Origin: Thiohalospira sp051746205 | GTDB lineage: Bacteria; Pseudomonadota; Gammaproteobacteria; Thiohalospirales; Thiohalospiraceae | DNA: 16,375 bases | NCBI GenBank assembly: GCA_051746205.1 | Contig: JBNJEU010000037.1 | Span: 1-16,375 of the forward strand | Direction of reading: 5' to 3' | Part shown: piece after piece, positions 1 to 5,213 of the stretch | How the letters are laid out: each line of letters starts with the position of its first letter | Numbering within the stretch: position 1 is the first letter of the stretch | Position numbers and translations under genes: made by a program | The notes under the pieces: model-generated | What the model was told of the DNA's origin: nothing | Database searches by the model: none | Seen by the model: the letters and a program-made list of their open reading frames with translations, nothing else

Positions 1-147
1 GTCGCCGGCCCGGACGTCGACGACGTTCAGGGCGGAGCGGGGCAGGCCGAGGGCGTGGGCGGTCCAGTCCTCGAAGTCGCCGTGGTGTTCGCGCAGGTGG
101 TCGTAGGTGGAGCCGAGTTTCAGGATGTGCACGGATTCATTGCTCAC
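1..147 (-). CDS. Class I glutamine amidotransferase, N-terminal fragment
   Basis: This is a 49-codon 5' fragment that runs off the left edge. It begins at GTG (147) and reads VSNESVHILKLGSTYDHL..., then HGDFEDWTAHALGL. That opening (an HILK/LGST-type strand followed by HGDFEDW) resembles stand-alone class I glutamine amidotransferases annotated as GMP-synthase-like GATase proteins, which hydrolyse glutamine to supply ammonia to a synthase or act as gamma-glutamyl hydrolases. The catalytic Cys-His-Glu triad would lie beyond the edge and cannot be checked. No convincing ribosome-binding site precedes the GTG, and a second in-frame GTG lies five codons further in, so the start is uncertain. The gene is divergent from ilvA; a possible -10 hexamer TACAAT lies at 182-177. 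The family call is from memory of the sequence pattern and is moderately confident. Confidence 0.65.
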   Translation of the reverse strand, partial: MSNESVHILKLGSTYDHLREHHGDFEDWTAHALGLPRSALNVVDVRAGD

Positions 148-176
148 TGCGTTGGGGTGCGGAATTCGGCCCCCCA

Positions 177-182
177 ATTGTA
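177..182 (-). promoter_or_regulatory. Possible -10 element for the glutamine amidotransferase gene
   Basis: TACAAT (five of six matches to TATAAT) reads leftward 30 nt ahead of the GTG start at 147. No good -35 hexamer is visible 16-18 nt upstream, so this is a weak call. Confidence 0.3.
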
Positions 183-216
183 GGGCAACCTGCCTGGTCT
201 GTATGCGTCCACGGAA

Positions 217-245
217 CTGACACTCCCCGGGCTCGGTGGTACGCT
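217..245 (+). promoter_or_regulatory. ilvA promoter, leaderless geometry
   Basis: A -35 box CTGACA (217-222, five of six consensus matches) is followed by a 17-nt spacer and a -10 box TACGCT (240-245, 3/6). Only six bases (TGCGCG) separate the -10 from the ATG at 252, so the expected transcription start falls on or within 1-2 nt of the start codon. No purine-rich ribosome-binding site is present just ahead of the ATG. Taken together this suggests a leaderless ilvA transcript, with no room for an attenuator leader peptide. Confidence 0.55.
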
Positions 246-251
246 TGCGCG

Positions 252-1769
252 ATGCTCGACGAATACCTCAAGCGCATCCTGACCGCCCGCGTCTACGACG
301 TCGCCCGCGAGACCCCGCTGGACCCCGCCCCGGCCCTCGGCCGTCGGTTCGGCAGCGAGGTGCTGCTCAAGCGCGAGGACCTGCAACCGGTCTTCTCCTA
401 CAAGCTGCGTGGCGCCTACAACAAGATCATCAGCCTCGAGCCGGAGCAGCGGGCGCGCGGGGTCATCGCCGCCTCCGCCGGCAATCACGCCCAGGGCGTG
501 GCGCTGTCGGCGAAGCGGCTCGGGATTCCGGCGCGGATCGTGATGCCGAAGACCACGCCGGACATCAAGATCGCCGCGGTGCGCGCCCTGGACGCCGAGA
601 TCGTCCTCCACGGCAGTTCCTACGACGAGGCCTTCGCCCACTGCATGAAGCTGGCGGAGGAGGGCGGCATGGCCTTCATCCCGCCCTACGACGACCCGGT
701 GGTCATCGCCGGCCAGGGCACCGTGGCCATGGAGCTGATGCGCCAGTCGGGGCCCGATCTCGACGCCGTCTTCGTGCCCGTCGGCGGCGGGGGTCTGGCG
801 GCCGGGATGGCCGCCTACATCAAGTCGCTCTACCCGGCGATCCGGATCATCGGGGTCGAGCCGGTGGACGCCCCGACCCTGCACGCGGCCCTGGCCGCCG
901 GCGAGCGGGTCCAGCTCGAGCAGGTGGGGATCTTCGCCGACGGGGTCGCGGTGCGCCGGATCGGCGAGGAGCCGTTCCGGGTGCTGCGCGAGCACATCGA
1001 CGAGGTGGTGCTGGTCTCGTCGGACGCCATCTGCGCCGCCATCAAGGACATCTTCGACGACACCCGCTCCATCGCCGAGCCCGCCGGCGCCCTGGCGGTG
1101 GCCGGGCTGAAGCAGTATCTGGAGGCCGACCCGGCGCGCGCCGGTGGCCGCTACGCCGCCGTGGTCAGCGGCGCCAACATCAACTTCGACCGCCTGCGCT
1201 ACGTCGCTGAACGGGCGGAGCTCGGCGAGCGGCGCGAGGCGCTGTTCGCGGTGACCATCCCCGAGCGCCCCGGCAGCTTCCGCGCCTTCTGCAACGCCAT
1301 CGGGACCCGCTCCATCACCGAGTTCAACTACCGTTACGCCGGACCGGACAAGGCTCACATCTTCGTCGGCATCCGCATGAACGCCGGCGCCCCGGAGAAG
1401 GAGGAGCTCCGCGAGAAGCTGGAGGCCGCCGACTACGGCGTGATGGACCTCACCGACAACGAGATGGCCAAGCTCCACGTGCGCCACATGGTGGGCGGCC
1501 GCGCGCCCCAGGCCGGCCGCGAGACCCTCTATCGCTTCGAGTTCCCCGAGCGCCCCGGCGCGCTGCTGCGCTTCCTGAGCCATCTCCATGCCGACTGGAA
1601 CATCTCGCTGTTCCATTACCGCAATCACGGCGCCGACTACGGTCGTGTCCTCGCCGGCTTCCAGGTCCCCGAGGCCGAGGAACCCGCCTTCCAGGAGTTC
1701 CTCCAGGAGCTGGGGTATCCGTGGGAAGAGGAGACGGAGAATCCGGCGTACGAGCTGTTCCTGCGCTGA
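252..1769 (+). CDS. ilvA: Threonine ammonia-lyase, biosynthetic (threonine deaminase)
   Basis: This PLP enzyme converts L-threonine to 2-oxobutanoate and ammonia, the committed cytosolic step to isoleucine. The 505-aa product is close to the length of E. coli IlvA (514 aa). The catalytic half carries the Schiff-base lysine at K51 within SYKLRGAYNK, the substrate/PLP loop SAGNHAQG at 75-82, and the glycine-rich phosphate-binding loop GGGGLAAG at 178-185. From about residue 325 to the end are two ACT-like regulatory modules, each starting with an (E)RPG pattern (IPERPGSF and FPERPGAL). This is the arrangement of the isoleucine-inhibited, valine-activated biosynthetic form rather than the short catabolic TdcB type. 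ATG 252 is chosen because the family N-terminus begins here and the promoter abuts it. The gene stands alone, divergent from an amidotransferase gene and convergent on a toxin-antitoxin module. Confidence 0.96.
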   Translation: MLDEYLKRILTARVYDVARETPLDPAPALGRRFGSEVLLKREDLQPVFSYKLRGAYNKIISLEPEQRARGVIAASAGNHAQGVALSAKRLGIPARIVMPKTTPDIKIAAVRALDAEIVLHGSSYDEAFAHCMKLAEEGGMAFIPPYDDPVVIAGQGTVAMELMRQSGPDLDAVFVPVGGGGLAAGMAAYIKSLYPAIRIIGVEPVDAPTLHAALAAGERVQLEQVGIFADGVAVRRIGEEPFRVLREHIDEVVLVSSDAICAAIKDIFDDTRSIAEPAGALAVAGLKQYLEADPARAGGRYAAVVSGANINFDRLRYVAERAELGERREALFAVTIPERPGSFRAFCNAIGTRSITEFNYRYAGPDKAHIFVGIRMNAGAPEKEELREKLEAADYGVMDLTDNEMAKLHVRHMVGGRAPQAGRETLYRFEFPERPGALLRFLSHLHADWNISLFHYRNHGADYGRVLAGFQVPEAEEPAFQEFLQELGYPWEEETENPAYELFLR

Positions 1770-1776
1770 GCGGGGG

Positions 1777-1921
1777 CGGGGTCACACTGCGCTGGTTGCC
1801 GGGGACAGCTCGGGACCCGAGGGACGCCGTGAATACGTCCATGCAGGCTCGGCGGCCGCATCCCTGCGGCCGACGCCCCCGGGTCCCGACCTGTCCCCGG
1901 CAACCAGCGCAGTGTGACCCC
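1777..1921. repeat. 145-bp palindromic repeat element, REP/MITE-like
   Basis: The outer 31 bases (1777-1807) are the exact reverse complement of 1891-1921. Allowing two mismatches, the arms extend to about 46 bp (1777-1822 and 1876-1921). The 53-bp centre contains a separate perfect hairpin, CGGCCGCA (1853-1860), loop TCCC, TGCGGCCG (1865-1872). The unit lies 7 bp after the ilvA stop and 3 bp before the antitoxin stop, so it occupies essentially the whole convergent intergenic space. It has no ORF of its own and no T-tract. From memory, the central part (GTGAATACGTCCATG-like) resembles intergenic REP-type repeats of gammaproteobacteria mobilised by RAYT (TnpA-REP) proteins. That identity is inferred; only the palindrome is seen directly. 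It could act as a bidirectional transcript 3'-end structure. Confidence 0.85.
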
Positions 1922-1924
1922 GGC

Positions 1925-2329
1925 TTAGTCGGTCGGTGGCAGAAGCTCGTCGACGTCGACGTTCAATCGTTCGGCAAGCTGGCGGAGAACCCGCGTGGAC
2001 GGCTCCCGTTTGCCGGCCTCGATCATGTAAAGGGCGCGGTCGCCCACATCCGTGGCCTCCGCCAGTTTCCGGCGTTCGATGCCCCGGTACTCGCGCCAGA
2101 CCCTGACCGGGCTCTCGCCGCCATCGATACGCTTGATCAGCTCCAGGGGGACGGACTCTTCTTTGCCCGCTTCCATGCGCGCGCGGACCTTGTCTGTCTC
2201 CTGAAGGTCGATGAGTTCCTCCATCCGTTCGAGCATACGCTGGTACTGGTCATAGGGGACAACCGCGTATTCCGGTTCTCCATCGGTGCGCTTGATGATC
2301 TGGGTCGTTTCGACCGTCTCTTCCATCAT
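1925..2329 (-). CDS. Type II antitoxin: N-terminal Phd/YefM-like segment plus C-terminal Xre-type HTH
   Basis: The 134-aa product has two parts. Residues 1-40 (EPEYAVVPYDQYQRMLERMEEL) resemble the dimerisation segment of Phd/YefM antitoxins. Residues about 76-130 (VWREYRGIERRKLAEATDV... YMIEAGKREPSTRVLRQLAERLNV) are a typical HTH_3/Xre DNA-binding domain. The protein should neutralise the preceding RelE-like toxin and autorepress the operon. Its ATG (2329-2327) overlaps the toxin stop by four bases (ATGA). A second ATG follows immediately, so translation could start at either. GGAGAG at 2343-2338, inside the toxin gene and 8 nt ahead of the ATG, is a good ribosome-binding site. Toxin-first order is as in HigBA. 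The 3' end abuts the palindromic repeat. Function is inferred from family and pairing. Confidence 0.85.
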   Translation of the reverse strand: MMEETVETTQIIKRTDGEPEYAVVPYDQYQRMLERMEELIDLQETDKVRARMEAGKEESVPLELIKRIDGGESPVRVWREYRGIERRKLAEATDVGDRALYMIEAGKREPSTRVLRQLAERLNVDVDELLPPTD

Positions 2330-2583
2330 TTGTAGATCTCTCCACGGCTGCCAAGCCGGATCACCTGTACGAGCAGCTGCTGATCATGGATTTCGTAGAT
2401 GATGCGCCAGTTGCCGACCCGAAGGTGCCATGCCTGACTGTTTGTCAGAGGTTTGACGTCGAGTTCGGGTTGGCGTGGGTCGATGGCCAGATACTCGAGC
2501 GCATCCTGTATGCGTTGCCGTTCGTTGCGCGGCAAACGCAGAAGGGCCTTCCTGGCCGTCTTGAGTAGCTCCACCGAATACAT
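2326..2583 (-). CDS. RelE/ParE-superfamily toxin
   Basis: The 85-aa basic product has the RelE-fold pattern: an N-terminal strand and helical hairpin (VELLKTARKALLRLPRNERQRIQDALEYL, residues 4-32), a KPL element at 44-46, the core strands WHLRVGNWRIIYEI at 52-65, and a C-terminal strand ending GSRGEIYK with the basic and aromatic residues typical of ribosome-dependent mRNA interferases. RelE-type toxins cleave mRNA in the ribosomal A site; the more distant ParE members poison gyrase. The sequence looks closer to RelE, but this is not certain. The gene precedes and overlaps the antitoxin by ATGA. No ribosome-binding site precedes ATG 2583; instead a promoter abuts it (leaderless geometry). No frameshift or stop interrupts it, so the module may be functional. 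Confidence 0.87.
   Translation of the reverse strand: MYSVELLKTARKALLRLPRNERQRIQDALEYLAIDPRQPELDVKPLTNSQAWHLRVGNWRIIYEIHDQQLLVQVIRLGSRGEIYK
2338..2343 (-). promoter_or_regulatory. Ribosome-binding site of the antitoxin gene, inside the toxin gene
   Basis: GGAGAG reads leftward with 8 nt to the antitoxin ATG at 2329. The toxin start has no equivalent site. On the shared transcript this would let antitoxin be initiated independently and more strongly than toxin. Confidence 0.6.
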
Positions 2584-2589
2584 GAACCC

Positions 2590-2617
2590 AGCGTAACTCG
2601 TTGTGCTTTTCTGTCAA
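2590..2617 (-). promoter_or_regulatory. Toxin-antitoxin promoter, leaderless geometry
   Basis: Reading leftward, a perfect -35 box TTGACA (2617-2612), a 16-nt spacer and the -10 box TACGCT (2595-2590, 3/6) precede the toxin ATG (2583) by six bases (GGGTTC). The surrounding 60 bp is the most AT-rich stretch nearby. The spacing puts transcription initiation at the toxin start codon. Confidence 0.6.
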
Positions 2618-2641
2618 ACTGTTTCGGCACTTTGTGTTACG
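2592..2641. promoter_or_regulatory. Candidate autoregulatory operator (imperfect dyad)
   Basis: The arms CGTAAC-N5-GTGC (2592-2606) and GCAC-N5-GTTACG (2627-2641) are inverted repeats: 10 specified bases per arm pair exactly, and 5 interior bases are mostly unpaired. The dyad is centred on the -35 box of the toxin-antitoxin promoter. Xre- and Phd-type antitoxins usually bind such palindromes to repress their own operon. The assignment is inferred from position and symmetry. Confidence 0.4.
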
Positions 2642-2644
2642 TTC

Positions 2645-2992
2645 TCAACTTGAAGGCGCCTCGCCGGCCTTCCGCCGAATGGCCTCGTCGTCGAAGGCGC
2701 CGTCGATGGCGAGCACGGTCTCGCGCATCAGGCGGAAACCCTCCATGGGCGCGTCGTCGGCCTGATACTTCAGGCGCAGGGGACCGATGCTGTTGACCAC
2801 CTGGGCGCGTTCCACCTCGGTGTCGGTATCGGTGGCGCCGCAGCCCTCGGCGATCCCGGCGAGGATCTCCCCGGCGATGGGGTCGGGGTGCTCGCCGTTC
2901 CGTGCCCGGGTCAGGGATTCGGCCACCTCGCCGGCGAGGAAGTCGTGGCTGGTGTTGGCGTCAAGGAACTGCAAGAGTTCTCCGAGGGTCAT
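2645..2992 (-). CDS. Conserved-looking hypothetical protein, 115 aa
   Basis: I do not recognise this family. The product is acidic (MTLGELLQFLDANTSHDFLAGEVAESL... ending KAGEAPSS), with predicted helices, one Cys (in EGCGATDTDTEVERAQ) and no signal peptide or membrane segment. It appears to be a real gene: a strong AGGAGG ribosome-binding site lies 6-7 nt before ATG 2992, and the composition matches its neighbours. It starts 49 nt after the stop of the EVE-domain gene on the same strand, so the two are probably co-transcribed. Its stop lies 61 nt before the toxin ATG, and the toxin promoter and dyad fill that gap. The segment RALxxRMRE-like near the end (GFRLMRETVLAIDGAFDDEAIRRK) is a likely amphipathic helix. 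No function is proposed. Confidence 0.75.
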   Translation of the reverse strand: MTLGELLQFLDANTSHDFLAGEVAESLTRARNGEHPDPIAGEILAGIAEGCGATDTDTEVERAQVVNSIGPLRLKYQADDAPMEGFRLMRETVLAIDGAFDDEAIRRKAGEAPSS

Positions 2993-3041
2993 GTTCTTCC
3001 TCCTGTTCGGGGTGTTCGGTGGTTGGTGAAGGCGGGCGGGG

Positions 3042-3512
3042 TCACGCCCCTTCCTTCTCCATGGCCAGGATGGTCCGCCACTCGTCCTCGGTTACCGGCA
3101 TGATGGAGAGCCGGTTGCCCTTCTGGACCAGTTTCATCTCCGCCAGCTCCGGTCGCTGCTTGAGTTCGTCCAGCGGGATGTAGCGGTCGAAGTGGCGGAT
3201 GTAGCGCACGTCCACCATGTACCAGCGCGGGTTGTCCGGGTCCGATTTCGGATCGTGGTACTTCGCCTCCGGGTCGAAGGCGGTGTGGTCGGGGTAGGGC
3301 TCGCTGACGATCTCCATCAGCCCGGCAATGCCCGGCGGCTTGGTGTTGGAGTGGTAGAACAGCGCCTGATCCCCCGGCCGCATGTGGTCGCGGATCATGT
3401 TGCGGACCTGGTAGTTGCGGATCCCGTCCCAGTGGTCCGTACCCTCCGGCAGTGCCGCCAGATGGTCGATGCCGAAGACGTCGGGCTCCGATTTCATCAG
3501 CCAGTAGGCCAT
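3042..3512 (-). CDS. EVE domain-containing protein (PUA-like fold)
   Basis: The 156-aa product is a single, near full-length EVE domain. It begins MAYWLMKSEPDVFGIDHL and carries the family hallmarks HWDGIRNYQVRNMIRD (about residues 27-42), GDQALFYHSNTKPPGIAGLMEI (47-68) and PRWYMVDVRYI (95-105). EVE proteins have a PUA-like fold with an aromatic pocket thought to bind modified bases in DNA or RNA; the human homologue is THYN1. Stand-alone bacterial copies are housekeeping genes of unproven role and are commonly found near fau/zapA in proteobacteria, as here. GTGAGGA about 9 nt ahead supports ATG 3512. The 115-aa gene follows after 49 nt. I see no restriction or methyltransferase partner that would suggest a defence role. 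Confidence 0.92.
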   Translation of the reverse strand: MAYWLMKSEPDVFGIDHLAALPEGTDHWDGIRNYQVRNMIRDHMRPGDQALFYHSNTKPPGIAGLMEIVSEPYPDHTAFDPEAKYHDPKSDPDNPRWYMVDVRYIRHFDRYIPLDELKQRPELAEMKLVQKGNRLSIMPVTEDEWRTILAMEKEGA

Positions 3513-3565
3513 GGGTATTCCTCACTGTTTTTCTCAGGATGTCAGGATAGCGGATCCGGGCCGCG

Positions 3566-3571
3566 ATCATA
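3566..3571 (-). promoter_or_regulatory. Possible -10 element for the EVE-domain gene
   Basis: TATGAT (five of six) reads leftward about 53 nt ahead of ATG 3512, in a locally AT-rich segment (3570-3610). The -35 region is poor. The 267 bp between this gene and the small + strand ORF at 3780 otherwise holds only a hairpin at 3704-3722. Confidence 0.35.
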
Positions 3572-3697
3572 AGGGGGCGAAAGAATGTGAAATCTGTGAA
3601 ACAATTGGATCGCCAACCCCGATTGATTGTGCGTCAATGGGCGTCAGGCAGGGATGACCAACTGGCCAGGGAAGGCGGAGTGGGTGGGCCGCGCCCC

Positions 3698-3722
3698 GAA
3701 AAGCCCCCGAGAGGCTCGGGAG
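3698..3722 (-). terminator. Candidate rho-independent terminator downstream of fau
   Basis: Reading leftward, CTCCCGAG, loop CCT, CTCGGGGG form an 8-bp GC-rich stem with one G-T pair. It is followed after one base by a short run of four T (3702-3699). It lies about 150 nt after the fau stop and could end the zapB-zapA-ssrS-fau transcription unit. The T-run is short, so termination may be inefficient. Confidence 0.4.
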
Positions 3723-3779
3723 TGGCCCGCTCCGTTCCGGTGAATCGACCGGTGAACAGATGAAACGGGAGGGAAAGAC

Positions 3780-3872
3780 ATGCGTCGTCGTATCGATCTG
3801 TTCGGAGTGATCACGGTCCTGGTGGTGGTCGGCTTGATCGCCACCATTGCCGTGCAGGTGACCGCGACCTGA
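3780..3872 (+). CDS. Small single-pass membrane peptide, 30 aa
   Basis: ATG 3780 opens a 30-codon frame reading MRRRIDLFGVITVLVVVGLI followed by ATIAVQVTAT and TGA. It has three arginines at the N-terminus, then an unbroken hydrophobic helix (about residues 7-27) of transmembrane length, which predicts N-in/C-out by the positive-inside rule. A GGGAGGG ribosome-binding site lies 6-7 nt upstream. The ORF is convergent with fau, with three bases between the stops. The family is unknown to me. The combination of a strong ribosome-binding site, charge pattern and helix is hard to get by chance, but the ORF is very short, and a clear promoter is not visible. Confidence 0.5.
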   Translation: MRRRIDLFGVITVLVVVGLIATIAVQVTAT

Positions 3873-3875
3873 GTC

Positions 3876-4493
3876 TCAGACCGCCGGTGTGGCCGCATCC
3901 CGCACGGGGATGATGGCCGCGTCGGTGGCCACCGCGTCCAGGGGCACGTCCCACGGGGCCAGTGGCAGCTCCGGGTGCTCCTGGAAATCGAAGGCCGTGC
4001 CCACCAGCTTCGGCGGGGTCCAGACCCGGCGGCGGGCGCGGTAGTCCAGACTGCGATCGTAGAAACCTCCTCCCATGCCGAGGCGCCCCCCGCACCGATC
4101 GAAGGCCACCAGCGGCATCAGCAGCAGGTCCACCCCCCAGGGCGGGACGGCATGGCGCGCATCCGGCTCCGGGATCCCGAAGGTGTTGGGTCGCAGTGGG
4201 CTGTCCGGATGGTAGGCGGCGAAGCGCATCCGGCGCACACCGGGGCCGCCGATGACCGGCAGGAAACACTGCTTGTGGCATGCCCACGCCCGCTGGAGGA
4301 GCGACGTCAGGTCGACCTCGCCGTCGTTGGCCAGATAGAAACCGATGCGATGGGCGTTGCGGAACAGCGGGTGGCGGAACAGCTGTCGCGCCAGCGCCTC
4401 CGAGCGTTGACGGCGTTCCGGTCCCGAGAGCGCGCGGCGGGCGAGGCGCATCTCGCGACGAATGGCGCGGCGGTCGGTCGTGGACGGGGTCAT
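3876..4493 (-). CDS. fau: 5-formyltetrahydrofolate cyclo-ligase
   Basis: The enzyme (MTHFS; E. coli Fau/YgfA) uses ATP to convert 5-formyl-THF to 5,10-methenyl-THF in the cytosol, returning stored folate to one-carbon metabolism. The 205-aa product has the usual basic N-terminus (DRRAIRREMRLARRALS), a substrate region FYLANDGEVDL, and the nucleotide-binding signature RLGMGGGFYDR at about 137-147, preceded by DLLLMPLVAFD. The frame is open further upstream to 4703, but that extension lies inside the 6S RNA. ATG 4493 matches the family N-terminus and has GGAGAA about 10 nt upstream. Position directly downstream of ssrS is as in E. coli, where ssrS and fau are co-transcribed, so processing of a 6S precursor probably yields the mRNA. 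E. coli fau has been linked to persister formation. Confidence 0.93.
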   Translation of the reverse strand: MTPSTTDRRAIRREMRLARRALSGPERRQRSEALARQLFRHPLFRNAHRIGFYLANDGEVDLTSLLQRAWACHKQCFLPVIGGPGVRRMRFAAYHPDSPLRPNTFGIPEPDARHAVPPWGVDLLLMPLVAFDRCGGRLGMGGGFYDRSLDYRARRRVWTPPKLVGTAFDFQEHPELPLAPWDVPLDAVATDAAIIPVRDAATPAV

Positions 4494-4561
4494 GCCGGCG
4501 GTTCTCCGCTGGAATCGGGTGGCGGTCCGGGCAAAAGCGCCGGGCCGCCGGGAATTCGGTC

Positions 4562-4756
4562 TGGATACCACCCGCGCGTGCCGCTGCGTCCGTCGTCCTT
4601 GAACCAGGGGTTCAAGGCGGGGAACGCAGCACGACGTCAGGCTTTCCGCTGCGTGGCGGACTTGCACACGGCCGCGCAATGTAGCTCCCCTTGGGTACAG
4701 CAATTAAGGCTCAAGGGAATCTCGGGACACTGGCGTACACCGCAGGCGGTACCCAC
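4562..4756 (-). ncRNA. ssrS: 6S RNA
   Basis: 6S RNA mimics an open promoter, binds sigma-70 RNA polymerase holoenzyme and downregulates transcription in stationary phase. Reading leftward, the closing stem is clear: GGGTACCGCCTGCG (4754-4741) pairs over all 14 positions, with G-U pairs, with CGCGGGTGGTATCC (4576-4563). Inside are CAGTGTCCCGAGATTCCC on the 5' side and the hallmark 3' segment CCTTGAACCCCTGGTTCAAG (4616-4597), which corresponds to the E. coli CCUUGAACCAAGGGUUCAAG hairpin. The length of about 195 nt fits the family (183-190 nt). Position between zapA and fau is the conserved gammaproteobacterial locus. The ends are inferred from the stem and the -10 box and may be off by several bases. 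Confidence 0.93.
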
Positions 4757-4761
4757 GGGAG

Positions 4762-4790
4762 ATCATAGTGCATTGCGGGGGGATGGAAAC
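4762..4790 (-). promoter_or_regulatory. ssrS promoter
   Basis: TATGAT (4767-4762, five of six) sits about 6 nt ahead of the inferred 6S RNA 5' end. The hexamer 17 nt upstream (GTTTCC, 4790-4785) matches the -35 consensus poorly. The -10 assignment rests on its position relative to the RNA. Confidence 0.5.
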
Positions 4791-4817
4791 AGGCTTGTCA
4801 GCAAGCCGATGGCCGTG

Positions 4818-5213
4818 TTAGCGCGATTCGTCCTCGGTGCCGGGCATCTCGGCTTCTTCGGTGGCGGAGGAGGTCTCGATGGACGGGGAACCCGATTCAG
4901 GGATCGCGCTCGCGGTTTCGGCCTCCAGCGCCTCGTCAATGCGTTCCACCAGAGCGCGGACCCGCTCGTCACTGTCGCGCCGGACGCGGGAATGCTCCTC
5001 GCGCTCGGTGAGGAACTCGTTGGTGATGTTCAGGGCCGCCATTACCGCGATCCGGTCCATGCCGACGATCTTTCCGGAGTCGCGGATCTCGCGCATCTTG
5101 TCGGAGAGATAGCGGGCCGCGGCAAGCAGCGCCTCCTTGTCTTCCTCCCGGCACGCCACCCGATATTCGCGGTCGAGGATGTGGACGGTGACCGGAATGG
5201 TGCTCTCGCTCAT
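4818..5213 (-). CDS. zapA: Cell division protein ZapA
   Basis: ZapA binds FtsZ at midcell, cross-links protofilaments and stabilises the Z-ring. The 131-aa product has the N-terminal globular domain (IPVTVHILDREYRVACREEDKEALLAAARYLSDKMREIRDSGKIVGMDRIAVMAALNITNEFL, about residues 6-68), followed by a coiled coil (ERxxHSRVRRDSDERVRALVERIDEALEAE). It ends in an acidic, low-complexity tail (about 100-131) that makes it longer than E. coli ZapA (109 aa). ATG 5213 overlaps the stop of the zapB-like gene by four bases (ATGA), indicating translational coupling in one operon. The 6S RNA gene follows about 60 nt downstream. Confidence 0.94.
   Translation of the reverse strand: MSESTIPVTVHILDREYRVACREEDKEALLAAARYLSDKMREIRDSGKIVGMDRIAVMAALNITNEFLTEREEHSRVRRDSDERVRALVERIDEALEAETASAIPESGSPSIETSSATEEAEMPGTEDESR

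Noticed and set aside
178..207. Alternative ilvA promoter TTGTAG-N18-TATGCG
   Set aside because: The spacer is longer and both hexamers are weaker than expected for a pair. CTGACA/TACGCT at 217-245 has the better -35 and a 17-nt spacer.
144..1628. 494-aa open frame antisense to ilvA
   Set aside because: It mirrors the codon bias of ilvA in high-GC DNA. Its composition (Val, Gly, His, Asp, Leu-rich) has no recognisable domain and no ribosome-binding site.
3035..3051. Short match (GCGGGGTCAC) to the arm of the 1777-1921 palindrome, near the EVE gene stop
   Set aside because: Only about 10 bases match, with no second arm. It is likely chance in GC-rich sequence or part of a small local hairpin.
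3042..3512. EVE gene plus nearby toxin-antitoxin module as a defence island
   Set aside because: There is no restriction enzyme, methyltransferase, nuclease partner, integrase or tRNA attachment site. The EVE gene is a stand-alone housekeeping type in conserved synteny with fau/zapA.
4494..4703. 70-codon N-terminal extension of fau
   Set aside because: It lies within the 6S RNA and the spacer after it. The family N-terminus begins at ATG 4493, which has its own ribosome-binding site.
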